Of a stretch of DNA of 64,000 bases, positions 22,240 through 34,479 are shown in pieces. The DNA lies in the NCBI GenBank assembly GCA_004794785.1, contig SJOL01010039.1, positions 550,232-614,231 of the forward strand. Reading direction: 5' to 3'. Numbering within the stretch: the stretch's first letter is position 1; the number at the start of each line of letters is the position of its first letter. Made by a program: the position numbers and the translations under genes. The notes below the pieces were generated by a model. It was not told where the DNA came from, searched no databases, and saw only the letters and a list, made by a program, of their open reading frames with translations. Source of the DNA: Opisthorchis felineus (taxonomy: Eukaryota; Platyhelminthes; Trematoda; Opisthorchiida; Opisthorchiidae).

Positions 22240-23290
22240 AGCATGCCATCCGCCCAAAAACTCTGCCTCCCAAAGCGCCTACACCCCCAGACACTCATTC
22301 AGGCAATCTGGATAGAAGCTGACAATAAGAAAGCCATTGATATCGAGTAGCACCCATATTTTGCAGCGTCTCCAACCAGAAACAGCTGGGTTCACATGGC
22401 CTCCACCCTGAAAGGCGAGTCGCAGTTATTGCTCCCAGAATTTTCGTAATCTCTTTCATACCCCCCTACTAGGTCAAGAGTTGGCCACCTATCTGCTTCC
22501 GCCACGGAAGCACGGAAACAGCACTGTCTTTGGCAAACGATGGTTTGGCATGTGCCATTCATGACCTAACAAAAGCATCTTTTGGTGCTGTACACATTCG
22601 TCAATGGAAGTCCCCGTCGCACAACCAATAACACACCATCTAATTGTCTCGTTAAGGATTTGCCGACACCAACCCACTCGACCTATGGTTCTGAGGCAAA
22701 TATTAGTAAACACTTGAAGGCGTCTCAGTTCCGCTGATCGAACAGACCAAATTTTACAGCCATACTACTAAACAGCCCACACTGTAGCTCAATTCACACG
22801 TCCATTGTGATTCAGGGCTACACGCTTCAACGCCATGGGTGTCTAAAATTAGCAAACGCGCCCTCAGCCTTGCAGATTCGTGCACTGACCTCCTCTGTCA
22901 CACTACAATCAGGACTAATACAACTTCCAAAGTACGTTAAAAGCTCCACAACATCGAGTGCCTCTTCCTGGGTTGTGAGTGGCTTAGTCAGCAACCGCAT
23001 GCCAAGGAGCGTGACCATACAATTCTGGGTGCAAAGTGCACGCCAAAGGACGGAATGATTTTGGTGAGCTCAGACAAAAACGCCTGCACATTCTCCTTTT
23101 TGAACACGAGAACGACGTAAACCGTGTATTCTTGAACGACATGGTTTTCTTCAGCAACTAATTGAACACTACGGTCTTGAAGACCTTTCAGCGTTCGTCT
23201 CATTATCTCATCGACAACGAACTTGGATGAGGATGGAGAGACGAGGGGAGTGACAAAAGTAGAACCAAGCCAACGTAGAGTCACAGGTAC
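22240..23290 (-). pseudogene. RTE-like LINE, 3' half of RT and 3' UTR
   Basis: On the minus strand 22988-23284 holds SSKFVVDEIMRRTLKGLQDRS and LSELTKIIPSFGVHFAP, which are the region around and after the YADD box; the box itself reads EYTVYVVLVF, so the catalytic Asp pair is lost. Then 22827-23018 has VVELLTYFGSCISPDCSVTE and ARICKAEGAFANFRHPWR. Then 22489-22713 has TIGRVGWCRQILNETIRW and HMPNHRLPKTVLF, the conserved C-terminal end. Below 22490 comes the 3' untranslated region (GGTTGGAGACGCTGC near 22380), shared with 41.7-41.9 and 37.2 kb. Frames change three times. It is 5' truncated, as is usual for LINEs. Confidence 0.75.
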
Positions 23291-26200
23291 TTCGATTCAG
23301 TCAGAGGCCCATGTGAGTATCAACGGGGGACCAGCCGAAATGAACAAAGGTCAAGCAGAGCGTTCGGAGCAGTTACTGCCGAAGTTTGAAGCTGGGGAAG
23401 AGGGAGAATGGGGTGAGGTCAGTAGAGTCTGATGTGTGTCGGGGTAATCAGGTAAAATGATGTCCATACATTTGAAAAATATGAAGGGGGATGACAGCAA
23501 GCTAAATGAGCCTGAAAACGGTTTCTCTGGCACATTAAGGATGTGAAGACTGGATCGACGCAAACCCCACCAGGCTGGAACCCGTCCTGCTGTCATGGAG
23601 TCAGCCCACGCTGGCCTTGTTTTGTCACGATTCACATGCCAATCCAACCTTCCCCGATAACCCCAACTGACCCATCCAAAACGTTCAGTTACTGGGTTGT
23701 CCACGGACCTAAGTACGACGTCGAGGCAACGCTACCATGACTGACCCAATCAAATGGCTTGGCAGTAGTTCAACATATCTGCCATTTCCCGCCCGAGCGT
23801 GTTGCACGCACGAAAAGTACCATCACAGTTCGATGAATTTCTGCCAAAACTCCAAAGAACTGGTCACCCTATTTTACTGTCTACTCGTGCCGCCCACAAA
23901 CACTTATTCTTCTCATGACACCATCATGGCTAAGTATAATGGTGAAAATAAAACTTGCCGGTCACCCTATGCAGAGTGCAATGACTACCAAACCTGCTAA
24001 CCGCGTTGGATTCCCTGGCTCTGTCTGGCGGGATGCCAACTGCAACGTTAAAAAAACATTCTTCTACATAGGCCGCGAGTGGCCGCTCCAGGTTGAGTCT
24101 GCATGGACAAGGACAACATAATTGTCGTTCATGTACTCTTCCAAAATATTTCCAAATCGAATAGAGGATAGAACTTGTGAAGAAACCAACTTCTCTGCAA
24201 AATTTTTCACCGTCTTCAAGGAGGCGTCTTGCCAAGCGAAGCTAACCACTGAAAGTGTGAATTCCGCGGCCAAAGTGGGCCTCGATTACCCTTAAAGTTT
24301 AGCAAAACTGCGACTGTCTGATGATACTTCAATTGTTCCAACATATGCCGTCAAATGCCAAGACTTCATGTGAAAATGACCTTCGTTCAAACTAAAGTTT
24401 CAGAGAAATTCGGGGTGCACGCCTAATGGTCGGCCTCGCTAACCTGCATATCCAACCGTCTGCCACGCCTCTCGTCCCTTTTCACGTCTCACTACGTCAT
24501 TCTCGGATGCCCCAGCACATCTTCCGTCAAGCGGGGGATTTCGGTCACGCACGCTGTCCCGCCTAAAGTCGCATCCGAAATACGTCAGCAACACCTCAAC
24601 GGCCCAGATCTGCTCCTCGGTGGACATCGGTCGTTTCCCCTGGATCTCGTCACTACCATAACAAACGATGTCACCAAGCCTTTCCCATAGACGCCTCAAC
24701 AACGCCACTCTATCCAAGAGCCTAATTAGTTGCCGGAAACCTTCGGTGAAGTTAGCTGACTAATGTCTTTCTGCTGGCCGCGGAACGTACAGGCAAATGA
24801 TCGAAGTCGTGGGCAATATTTACAGACGCCGGTTACTTTTTATCCCAAGTAAAGAGCGAGTCTTACGCGTAACAGGAATAATATTGAGCGCTCGCTCCCG
24901 CTCTGTTACCCTAATAAACCCATCAGCAAACCAACAGCCAAGTACTGAAATCCTCCTCAAACCCTCCTTGACTTAATGTGTGGGGCCGCAGCTAGGGTGC
25001 ATTCGTACCAGGTGCCTGCTTTGCGATGACCGCTGCCCACATTTTTGGAGAAAATTAGGACCGGCCATCAGACCCCACACGTGTCAGAAAGAGACAAAAA
25101 TCCTCTTCTGAGCACAGACTTACCCAAGCCTCTTTTCTGTTACACCCAACGTAAAAAGTGGCTAGACCTTTGTCCTTGTCCCCCCTGGCATGCTCCAGAA
25201 GACTGTGATCCTTTTCTGATGGTGCTACCGAAATACTAGCGGAATCGAGCTGACCTAAACGTATTACACACAACCTTCCCTCTAACTGCAAAGCCCAACG
25301 GGGCTCCTTACCTTGACTACGCAATTTCGGGCTCCCAAAACCCGGCCACTGCTAGTCAGATGTTGTCCGAACGATCCGCTGTTCCCAGGGATATCCCGTT
25401 CATGATCTCTAAGGAGGGTGTTGCTTCCGGTGTCCTTGTATAGCATAGATTTTGTGCTCATTCCCCACTCCCAAAGTTCTCACATCCCGGAAGTGGGCGG
25501 AAACCCACCTCACACATCCTACTGGAAGTGACCGTGCTACATCTAGACACCGTTCTACCATTCCTGACGACCAGTGCCTTGCAAGTGCATGGGAGAGTTA
25601 ATCAATAACGGCCCTCTGGTTTCTACTTTTGAAAAATCGTATGCACTTTGCTCAACACAGTTCCTTCTGTCTCCGCTATAACTATCTCGTTTAACTCTTG
25701 TCTAATGAATGCGACTGAGTAAAAGGAGTATACACCCTGTACGTCGTTTGGCATTTGGAAAATATTCTACGGAATCTTCCACAGCAAACCAGTTTGAGGC
25801 TGGAAAACCCCGACGTCACTGACTTCCTCACTCGATGTCTTTTCTTTGCAATCCAAGAGCCCTCGGCTTTCATACCATTCACTGCATCTGTGTTCGACTT
25901 CCTGTGGAACGCTTTGGTCACGTGCGGGCCTCCTGGGTTAAACAGGAGCGAGCCGTCATGAAAACTGCTCACAGGGAAGCAAACTAGATCCTTTCATCTC
26001 TTGACTATCTGTTTTATCTGTGACAGGAATCTCGACTTCATCTCAGTCCTGGAATAGTGGCGGCTCCGTGGATGCCTTATTCATCCATCCTACGTCTTCC
26101 AGGATGAATTCATCAAATCCCACCCATCATCCGCGCCGGTCTCCACAGCCATAACCAATTTCACGGCCATTCTGTCGGGGTCCCTTTGTGTGATGGAACC

Positions 26201-29200
26201 CCCTGTTTACGCCAAGAATGTCCACCTCTTCAAACGAGCCTTCTTTCCGAAGCGGCGGCCTTCGGTTTTATTCCCGGATCAAGTCCGTTAAATACTTCCA
26301 CTTGTGCGATACCTCTTCGTATTTTCTATACCGCCACAACCAGGCTACCACTGCGCCTGTACAGTTGATTCAGGAAATGAGACACACAAATACCCAAAAA
26401 ATGCTTTATTGGTGTACCTGTGCAGCCTCGTTGCCACAACAACCGGTAATGAGTAATTTTTATCTAGAACATAATAAAAGCTCTCAGGAGCGGTAGAATC
26501 TCACCATAACATCTTCATGGACTGCACAGTTTGCCCGCCGCGGTTTACGCACCATTTGTGATAGGGTTCATACTACGTGGCTTCGGCATGATCGTGATAT
26601 TTTATATTGACCTCTTAGTTCTCACCGGTTTATACGCCTGCTGTACACAGTGCTGTCGTGTTTTGTTTTTAGGCGCTGCTGTTGTGTTGCAACGGCTGCT
26701 CGTGTGCGATCGCTCAGGCCCACTAGAGCACTTGGTTCTACCCCGAGCTAGTTTTGTCTCCGGCACACGAAAGTCCCTTAAGAACTAGGTCGTGTTTTCA
26801 GACATACAGAATTACTAGTGAACACATCGACCCTTCGTACACACTGAGCTCATTTGCCTACTAAGTATGTTGTGGAATTGATCAAATTCTTTGATGGCTG
26901 ACCCATGTTATCTCAACTTCCTACCACCCTCTCGAAACCAGACAAAGATTTTGCGACTTAAAACGCCAAGAACTGCTTTTTGTGTATTACAGCTGTAGTG
27001 GTATTTGAACTGCACGTGCTCTGGGGCCTATATCAGCATGGTTGCGTTACCCACAGAGCTACACACATTGTGATCATCTCTAATCAGCTGAAAAATGACT
27101 CCTTCAAACCCAGTTAGGATGAGCTGTCTCAAAAATGTTCTCATCTTGCAGTGAATGTTCCTCACTTTTCGGCTTGATCGGTACACTGGAGGATACACCA
27201 ATATGCGCTTCCACGAAATTCGGTTTTTCTGCAAGCATCAGACGTGGGTCGCGCAGTCACCACAATATTTGTAACTCACCTTTCAAGAACTGCGCATCCT
27301 GTTAGATGCTACCAACACAGTTATAACATCAGCCGCCCATTGCGAGAAACGGCTGCTTCATTCAATCTCAACTACTTATCCTGAACCGGCTATTAGGGCA
27401 AGCATTGTTCGGTTCCAGTCTAAGAGCCTCTGGAGACCTACTGATGTAGACAGTGAACCTATTGAACTACTGGTACGATCCTACGGGCCTTCCGCCTCTA
27501 GCCAGGGTACAAACCTACCAAACTTACCGAACGTATTGTCGTACTGGAACCAAATCCATAATCAACAAACGCAGGCGATTGTGATTAAGTCACAGCCACT
27601 ATCGACCTAATTAAGAAAGTGTCGTTGTTTTAATACACATTTTGTTTCGAGCCCGCGCGTTTGAGTGTGCGGATCTCTGAGGGTTTGTCGTTTTCATCAT
27701 GACAGCATCTCCTGAGCGCGTTGAAGAGGAAATTCCGAGTACGTGGTTCCTCATTCAGGATGATAAGTTTCTTCATATCTATTTCTGCCTGAGCACTTAT
27801 TTTGATTTTGGTGTATGGATGAAGGATGAGCGGATTCAAACAGGTCACGTCAATTGTTGTGAAATGTTTTTACCACATGGCGTTTTGTAGTGGCTCGTAT
27901 GCAAAATCAGTCGTCAATTGCTTTCTTCGCTCATTCTGACATGGTCCTAGTTAAGTTGGCTGGCTCTGATGTAAGGTGTCCTGGATTGTCATTATCGGGC
28001 CCAACACATTGCGTGTTGGCACTTGGAAGAATAATCCTGGTCAAGATGACACGCACACTTTTGCAGAGACACTGAATCCAGCCTCATTGCGGTCATAAAA
28101 ATAGGTCATTTACAGCCACAAGGCCTAATAGGCACGTGTCTTTCCCAGCTGGTCTGCCACGAATGCGATCACTGTCTCACTCAAATCCTAAATTAGCTCA
28201 AGTGACGGTTGTGTTGCAAGGATAGTGTGGAAATCAGACCTCGAAATGAAACGCAGTAAACTGATGGCTACAAAGACTCACCCGTGTCAGTTCGGACAAG
28301 GTTGAACCATGTTACATTATTAGCTCCTTGTAGAGACAATCAATGTGACAATATACTAACAGACCTTGTTGGTCTAGGTGGCTCAGCGTTCACTAAATCC
28401 AAAAAGGCGCAGATGCTCGCTCAGTGTTGTTTAAAGTTAAAGACACTTGACCCACATAGATGCACTAGTCCCAAGTAGGTCGCCAAAATGGTAACTTGCT
28501 ATGTTAAAGGAGTTTCATCATTACTTGGATTGGGGGTACCTAAGCGCTCTGACTCGACTGAAACTCGTCCACAGTGTCCCTCAGATAAACATATGGCGCA
28601 AAAGTCCCCACACGTTCCAATGGAAATGATGTTCAACACATGAAAGCATTTCGCATTTCATAACTAATAAATAAAGTTTAGTTGTCCTAGAGTTTTCGTC
28701 GTTTGGGTTAGTTAAATTTAGCTGATCCAGCTGAGTGTTATCACGAGCTTTTCGGTTCCGTCGCTTCTGAATTTTGAGCAGCCACTAAGCTATTACACTA
28801 GGGGGACAGCACACACCAGTGACTGCCCACTTCCCCACCCCGACGATAAAAACAATCGTCCGTTTGTGAAGTAATATCTATGTGCGTCAGCAGGTCCTCG
28901 CACACGGAACCCACGAAACGGACCTCGGCCACTGGTGACGTTTTGGAAAACAGGACCAAGGGATAGATCACAATAGACTATACCGTGTCTGACTACACTC
29001 ACATACATGTGCGAATATACCCGTTCCTTGCAGCCGCTCCCATCATAAGACGGAGCAAAAATCTCATGAAAACCTGAGCACACCGTTTAGTGCCGAGCCG
29101 CTCCACAAGCTCAGAGAAGGGTGATCTGTTCATTGCTGAATTCATCCCGGACAGGAGGACTGTCCCACTAACACCGCCAACGCCCTCGTACTCCGGTGTG

Positions 29201-29495
29201 TTGCTGACTAATTTGGAACCTATTTCCGTGTTTGATGGAGGTCCCATGTCGGAAAACGATTTGATGTAGGCGTGGCAAAATCGCACATGCGCGATGTGGG
29301 CAGCGTCCGCGGCAGCTCAGTCGGAGACAGTGGGTTCGAGTCTACTCCAGGGTTTCTATTTTTGTCTGCATTGTGGGTTCCATATTCAGAACAATGATGT
29401 GTTAAATCTATAACACCCATCCCGAGGTTGTGAAATAATGGCCTCCATCGATCCTTGATATCAAAAATGACTTCGGTACGAGATATTTTTAGTTA
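23291..29495. other. Long stretch without a supportable gene
   Basis: Open frames up to 117 codons occur on both strands (for example 23351-23704 minus and 25691-25972 minus) but none carries a domain I recognise, and I see no clear run of splice sites linking them. At 29297-29345 a tRNA-like fragment (GGCAGCTCAGTCGGAGA, then GGGTTCGAGTC) has box A- and box B-like words too close together to be a real tRNA. There is no copy of the main SINE in this stretch, in contrast with the next 15 kb. Confidence 0.35.
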
Positions 29496-29506
29496 GCTAA
29501 ATGACT

Positions 29507-29608
29507 CCCTGTCTAGGCTTGGGCAACCTGGCAGTATCTCAGCCCTCGCGCTTCCTTCGGGTGGCATGGCAGCTAGGCACCGGAAGGGTGCTGCAGCTGA
29601 ACGACCAA
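29507..29608 (+). mobile_element. tRNA-derived SINE, 5'-truncated, with 10-bp target duplication
   Basis: Only the body and tail are present (CCCTGTCTAGGCTTGGGCAA ... GGGTGCTGCAGCTGAACGA). It is flanked by exact copies of CTAAATGACT at 29497-29506 and 29609-29618. The missing tRNA head together with the duplication indicates insertion by incomplete target-primed reverse transcription. Confidence 0.85.
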
Positions 29609-29998
29609 CTAAATGACTGGATGTCTTAAACAGTGTCTTGTGTGCTACCTAGCACAGGTCCTGAATGAAACGTTCCTGCATACTAGGACCTAATCGTGAG
29701 GCAGCTGAATGACGGAAGTCCATGAAGATCCAGACATGAGTGTAGCCTACTTTCATTTGTCCGTGACTTGCAAATAAGAATGCTTTTACACCATGTCGAC
29801 CATTGCGTGGTGACGTCTGGCGGATCCCCTTGTTCGCTTCATCCAGCAGAGCAGATAAGCGAGAAAGATTTTCGGCTGTTGACGTCGCGTTTTCGTTATT
29901 TCCCAACTCCTGTGCTACCTAATGATCATCTTCAGCTGCAAGTACATCGGCCAGGCGTCCAGGGCAATGGCCCCTTGCGCTATTATGGCGGTAGGGTA

Positions 29999-30170
29999 AA
30001 AGTCGTTCAGCTGTAGCACCCATTCGGTGCCAAGCTGCCATGCCAACGGAAGGAGGCACGAGGGCTGGGATACTGCCAGGTTGCCCAAGCCTGGACAGGA
30101 ACAGTCGAAATGCTGAGATTGGGTTCAAACCACGAACCTTCCGGTTCGCTTAACCACAGCCGTCTCGAGT
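29999..30170 (-). mobile_element. tRNA-derived SINE, near full length
   Basis: On the minus strand it runs from a decayed tRNA head (GTGGTTAAGCGAACCGGAAG, box B as GGTTTGAACCC) through GTCCAGGCTTGGGCAACCTG to a tail GGGTGCTACAGCTGAACGAC. GGTAGGGTA (29990-29998) and GGTAGAGTA (30171-30179) are a probable target-site duplication with one mismatch. Confidence 0.85.
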
Positions 30171-30485
30171 GGTAGAGTACCAGTACTTTTCTTGATGTCA
30201 GTGATGATGTTACTACCCTACCCAAGGTGTCCTTGCACTAATTAGTGTCCTGTGGTGTCGTAGGACGTGCTTCAACGCCTCCATGGTTACCTTGTAAAGT
30301 GGTTGTGGCGAATCCGCTTGGGTGGAGCGATATGATCCACGCTCAGTATCTCCAAGAGCGCAGCACAGATGAATGCTTTTTCCCTTCATAAACCTGCACA
30401 TCCATCTATTCGCGGACGGTCACAATATGGCGATCACTATAGGTGCTCGAGGGATTTGCTGCATTCCAGTCCCACTTGGGCCTGT

Positions 30486-30535
30486 GACTGGAATCCAACC
30501 CCGGCATCTCGACTGCTTCTGTCTAGGCTTCAGCT
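30486..30535 (+). mobile_element. SINE fragment (middle part)
   Basis: ATCCAACCCCGGCATCTCGA and CTTCTGTCTAGGCTTCAGCT match the box B-to-body segment of the SINE, with the right half lost. It is adjacent to the composite repeat at 30541-30892. Confidence 0.6.
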
Positions 30536-30540
30536 GTCAT

Positions 30541-30892
30541 GCTTTATTCGGGACGTTATTGCAGTTAGTAATTACTACCAGCATATTGCCGTCGCTTAGT
30601 AATGACACTATTGACACGTGCGTAAGATGTGACCAGCTACAATACAGCCGGCCTCTGCTTTAAAGCACACTCCTCAGTACTCAGCTTTATCGCTAGCCAA
30701 AGTTAGTAATAATCGTTTAAGTGTAACACCCTTTTGGTGCCTAGCTGCCATGCCACCCGAAGGAAGCACGGGGGCTGAGATACTGCCAAGTTGCCCGAGC
30801 GTAGACTGGAGCAGTCGAGGTGCAGAGGTCGGTTTTGAACCACGGGCCTTCCGGTAAGTAATTCCGCGTCCTAATCACTGAGCTCTCTCGAG
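30541..30892 (-). repeat. Composite repeat containing a SINE (copy 1)
   Basis: The SINE occupies 30706-30892 on the minus strand (tail side left, head side right). The sequence before it (GACACTATTGACACGTGCGT, AAAGCACACTCCTCAGTACT) also precedes the SINE at 41379-41560, so the pair was either copied as one unit or the SINE family entered the same older repeat twice. The 41-kb copy has an extra ACGAATGTGGCTATTCTG-like segment that is missing here. Confidence 0.75.
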
Positions 30893-31014
30893 CTTGGAGA
30901 CAGCTGGCTAGACTAGGTTGTGTGAAGTATCAACCGAAGAACTTGGGTGCGATGGGCTATAAGTGGTCACCAGTCTTGTGGACCAATGAAAAGGTAGGCA
31001 ACCTCAATTCCGCA

Positions 31015-31260
31015 CTACCCGTTCTTGTATCATAAACAGAAACTCGGCGTTGACATTAATACATTGCTGTCATGTAACCACCTAGAAAGTTCCTGAGTAG
31101 GAAGAAGAGAATTGGTGTCAAAGGGACCTGATACTAACCTACCTTATCTTGAGGTGCTTACATCTCCCAACACACTCGGGTAATCTAGGTAGAAACTGAC
31201 AGTGCGGACGCCAATGACGTTCGCTAGTGGCCATATTTTGTCTCGAGCCCAGCGCATTGT
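31015..31260 (-). repeat. RTE-like LINE 3' UTR fragment
   Basis: On the minus strand it contains AAAATATGGCCACTAGCGAA and CATTGGCGTCCGCACTGTCA with GTTTCTACCTAGATTACC, matching the 3' untranslated region downstream of the RTE ORF at 22240-22490 and at 41690-41930. Confidence 0.55.
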
Positions 31261-31381
31261 TTGGCAAAGATCACATCATGGACGCGGATCGCAACAATAG
31301 CACTCAGTCTTTTCGTACTCTACTTGGTACTCTTCCGTCGAACAAGATCTCGCAATTTGCATGATTTTGAAGGTATTCATC

Positions 31382-31455
31382 ATCATCATCATCAAAGACA
31401 GCAACATCAGTGTTGACACTGATGCTTCACTGCCGTACAACCATAATTTTGAAGG
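31382..31455 (-). repeat. RTE-like 3' end with (ATG)n tail
   Basis: The minus strand reads like YGSEASVSTLMLLS followed by ATGATGATGATGATG. The same end (GSEA-(S/T)-V ... (ATG)n) is found at 33105-33185 plus, 41560-41660 minus and, without a long tail, 37363-37420 plus. The simple ATG repeat is the element tail. Confidence 0.55.
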
Positions 31456-31619
31456 TATTGAGAACAACAATCTCGACAGACGACGTTCGTTGCGCTTTGC
31501 CGAGCTGACTGCTTTTCTGAAGTTACATACTCCGTAACGAAGGCCACTTTCCTGATCATCCCAACACCAATTCACTGACTTCATCCGACACTGGCTGTGG
31601 CTCTGACGACCACTTCACT

Positions 31620-32355
31620 CTAAAGTATCTGGAACGCGTAAAGAAGACCGACAGAGTGAACCGCCTCGGCGACGATTCATACATTCAAAAAGGGTACAGG
31701 AACATCCTGCGAAAGCCACCGGGGCGTCAGTCTAATGGCCGTAGTTTCCAAAGTGCTCTCTGGTATTATTCTATAACAGTTGATCCATAATTGGAAGTCA
31801 GGTCTGCGAGAATCAAGCTGCTTTTCGCCCTGGCCGGGGTCACATGAGTAATATCTTCCGTCTGCGATAAGTGTTGGGACTGTGCCACTCTTTCCGGTGA
31901 CCAGCAATTATCGTTATTATAGATCTCATCTGCTTTTGCACCCAGTTAATCTTCAGGAAGGGGGGGGGGCAGTGTTTGGCGGTGAAGGCTGTCCCTTCCA
32001 AATTCTTGTCTTATCTTCTTGACTCCTCCCGTTTACGCGTACGTGTCTAAGGCAGACTATCTCCTGAGTTCACCACACTCAGTGTTGTTGGGCATGGATG
32101 TTTTCTGTCCCCCTTTTCTCTTTGATTTTGTAACCTATGTGCTGCTTGAGTCTTCCTTACCCGCCTCTGCACTTCGGGAATCGAAATACTCCCAGGGTGC
32201 TCGCTTACGCTGACGATATCGCCTTGCTTGGATCATACTCTCAAGCAGTGCAAACTTTTAAGTAACCTAACTAATTCTACCGCAGAGTTCAGTATGCGCT
32301 TCACACCTGTAAAGTGTTACTGCAAGATTGGCTAAGGTCAAACCAAACCCCATGT
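31620..32355 (+). pseudogene. RTE-like reverse transcriptase fragment
   Basis: Plus-strand motifs in order, across several frames: IQKGYRNILRKPPGRQSNGR near 31680-31730 (usually FKKG....NHRGISL), an LRESTK/FALAGVT-like segment near 31800, FLFDFVTYVLLESSL at 32110-32160 (usually FLFNFVIDMLLE), and AYADDIALLG at about 32203-32235, where both catalytic Asp codons are kept. It ends with FSMRFTPVKCYCKIG (the GMRF.P.KCK motif). Frameshifts and stops make it non-functional despite the intact YADD box. Confidence 0.7.
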
Positions 32356-32428
32356 TTGCAGGAGCTCTAGATGACTCAGTGGTTACGGCATGAAGGTTCA
32401 GGGTTCTAACCCAAACCGCCGTGGTGAA

Positions 32429-32665
32429 ACAAAAAATCAGCTGTTCAGCTGTAGCACCCTTTCGGTGCCAAACTGCCATGCCACCCGAAGGAAGCAGGAG
32501 GGCTGGGATACTGCCAGGTTGCCCAAGCCTAGACAGGGGAAGTCGAGAGGCAGAGGTCGGGTTCGAACCACGGACCTTCCGGTCAGTAAACTTGCGCTCT
32601 AACCACTGATCCATCTCGCCCCCAACAACCTTACCACCGTGCGATGTACCCTCAGAAACCCGTTG
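32429..32665 (-). mobile_element. tRNA-derived SINE with 42-bp 5' extension
   Basis: The SINE proper is 32429-32623 on the minus strand. It has GGGGGCGAGATGGATCAGTG (box A region), GGTTCGAACCC (box B), the conserved body GTCTAGGCTTGGGCAACCTG and tail GGGTGCTACAGCTGAAC. Immediately upstream of the head, 32624-32665 holds a 42-bp segment (CAACGGGTTTCTGAGGGTAC and on) that is also found before the SINE at 39764. A broken head of another copy lies at 32356-32412 plus. Confidence 0.85.
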
Positions 32666-33104
32666 AGTTATACTCCCAGGCTTGGACAACGTGGCCATAT
32701 CGTAACCTCTTTGTTTCCTTCGGACTGCATGATAGCTATCTGTCAAGGATACTACGGCTGAACGATCAGATTAAGTTATACCTAGTTTCGTCAACGCAAA
32801 ACCCACGGAGTCTCCCGCCAGGTTGACCAATGGATAGAGGTCCGAAATCACGGTAACTTGGCTCCCTAGGTTTTGGTTGAAACCGACGTACAGTTTGCTA
32901 CTGAGGGAAATGTTGGTGGCTCAAGTTGAGTAGGTGACCGATGTTCCGTTCGCTGCAACCAAATCGACGAACGGAATACCAGCCACAGACAGGTGACTTG
33001 TTCTTCAGAAGTAAACTTGTGACGATCCTACACCGACCGCTGCCTGACGCCAGCCTGGTCGCCTCACCCGCTGCATGTAATAGGGTGGTTAAGCGGGAAA
33101 GTAC

Positions 33105-33190
33105 AACCGATAGTGCTCCTACGGCAGCGAGGCATCGGTGTTGAACATTGATGTCATACTGTTGATGATGATGATGATAATAATAATAAT
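33105..33190 (+). repeat. RTE-like 3' end with (ATG)n(ATA)n tail
   Basis: CGGCAGCGAGGCATCGGTGT is followed by AACATTGATGTCATACTG and then GATGATGATGATGATAATAATAATAATCC. It is a plus-oriented version of the RTE tail at 31382-31455. Confidence 0.55.
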
Positions 33191-33750
33191 CCTTCCCATC
33201 TTTGATAGTGTCTCCTGGCCTTTTTAACTTGTCGATACCTGTTCCGCGGATCCGATCTGCGCACCGCCGCTCCCACATACTGTTCTGTGTCATTTATTCG
33301 ATCTTCGTTCTCCTGGTTTTAATGCTGCATTTAATGTCCGAAATGCCCAACAAGCTGCTCTTGAGCGCACTCTGTACTCTTGCTGCATTTTTGAAACAGC
33401 ACTATCGATTGCGGACTCTCCCATAGTGTTCCTTAGCTTCTTACTGGCTGGGAATGTCGTATCATCATTACTGACAGCGACATCAAGTAAGAACACTGGT
33501 GTTTCACTGACACAACCATGTCAGTTGCTTTGAATGTCATGTGCATTTATTGTGTGAAGAAAATGCGTAACCGGAGTCCGCACAGGCTTTTAGGAGTGTC
33601 AAATGGCTATCGATCCTTACCGTGGATAAATTATGACAGTGCGTTCTGTTGGGAACCTGGAACCTAGTTATCGTCGTGCATCAACCGTTTTCCACTGTTG
33701 CGGAACTTGGTGATACAGCAAAGTTGGTGGTCAGCCCAACTATAGTGGGC
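33191..33750. other. Mostly unassigned, with a weak RTE tail
   Basis: At 33455-33520 the minus strand reads SETPVFLLDVAVSNDDT, a decayed form of the RTE tail motif. The remainder has no recognisable content. Confidence 0.3.
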
Positions 33751-33751
33751 G

Positions 33752-34376
33752 TCACCCATTATTGTCGAGTTTAACCCAAGACCGCCACCCAGTTGTGTTG
33801 CTCAGGTCACCTAATTGTTCACTTATCACCGACGACCACATTAATATCTGAGCTTTTAGCACGTTGTAAAAAGTCGCCGAGTGCGTCATGAAAACTGTTT
33901 TTGAGAAATAAGCACACAGTGAACAAGCAGCGGTTAAGTCATTGGTCTCGTTCTTCCCACAGACTTTAATTATCAACGAGTATTCGTGCGATGGTCCAGC
34001 AAAATATCGAGGCTTCCATATTCAGCAGTGGCGGCTTCTGCTGTTCCATGGGCGTGCAGTCGAAAACGGAGATTTTCCACTTTTTTGTGTTTAGCAGGCA
34101 GCACATGTCGGTGCGGTGCAAACCCAGCACCCGAGTAAGAGCAACCCATTGTCCCGCTTGCTTCATAGTGTGAATGTTAGCGACCGCTAAGTGATTTCGA
34201 GATATCTGAAGCCGGTACACTGACGCATGCGTTGCTATTAAAGAAACTGCAAAGCGAATACGACCGTCCGTGTTAGCGGTGAGGTCTGTAGATGACGTAC
34301 TATCAACCGGATGTTGTATAGGTGTAGGAATACGTGGATGCTGCCAGGGGGTGAATAAGGCTTTCAAACAAAACAT
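33752..34376 (-). pseudogene. RTE-like endonuclease fragment
   Basis: On the minus strand 33966-34376 contains VANIHTMKQAGQWVALTRVL followed by DMCCLLNTK, which corresponds to the RTE endonuclease start (WNVRTM..AGQ ... DICCLQE), with the catalytic Glu position altered. The frame 33752-33976 continues with THSATFYNVLKAQI and ISEQLGDLSNTTGW, the part just before the GD.NA motif. The frames are broken between the two. RTE endonucleases nick DNA for target-primed reverse transcription; this one is a relic. Confidence 0.55.
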
Positions 34377-34479
34377 CTAGTTCAAAAGTCAACCAACAAT
34401 GCACCGTGATTCTGATGTATCAAAAACAGATTATTGTGCATTTTCTATCCTCCAACCTTCAGGACTAGCAGACCGTTCA

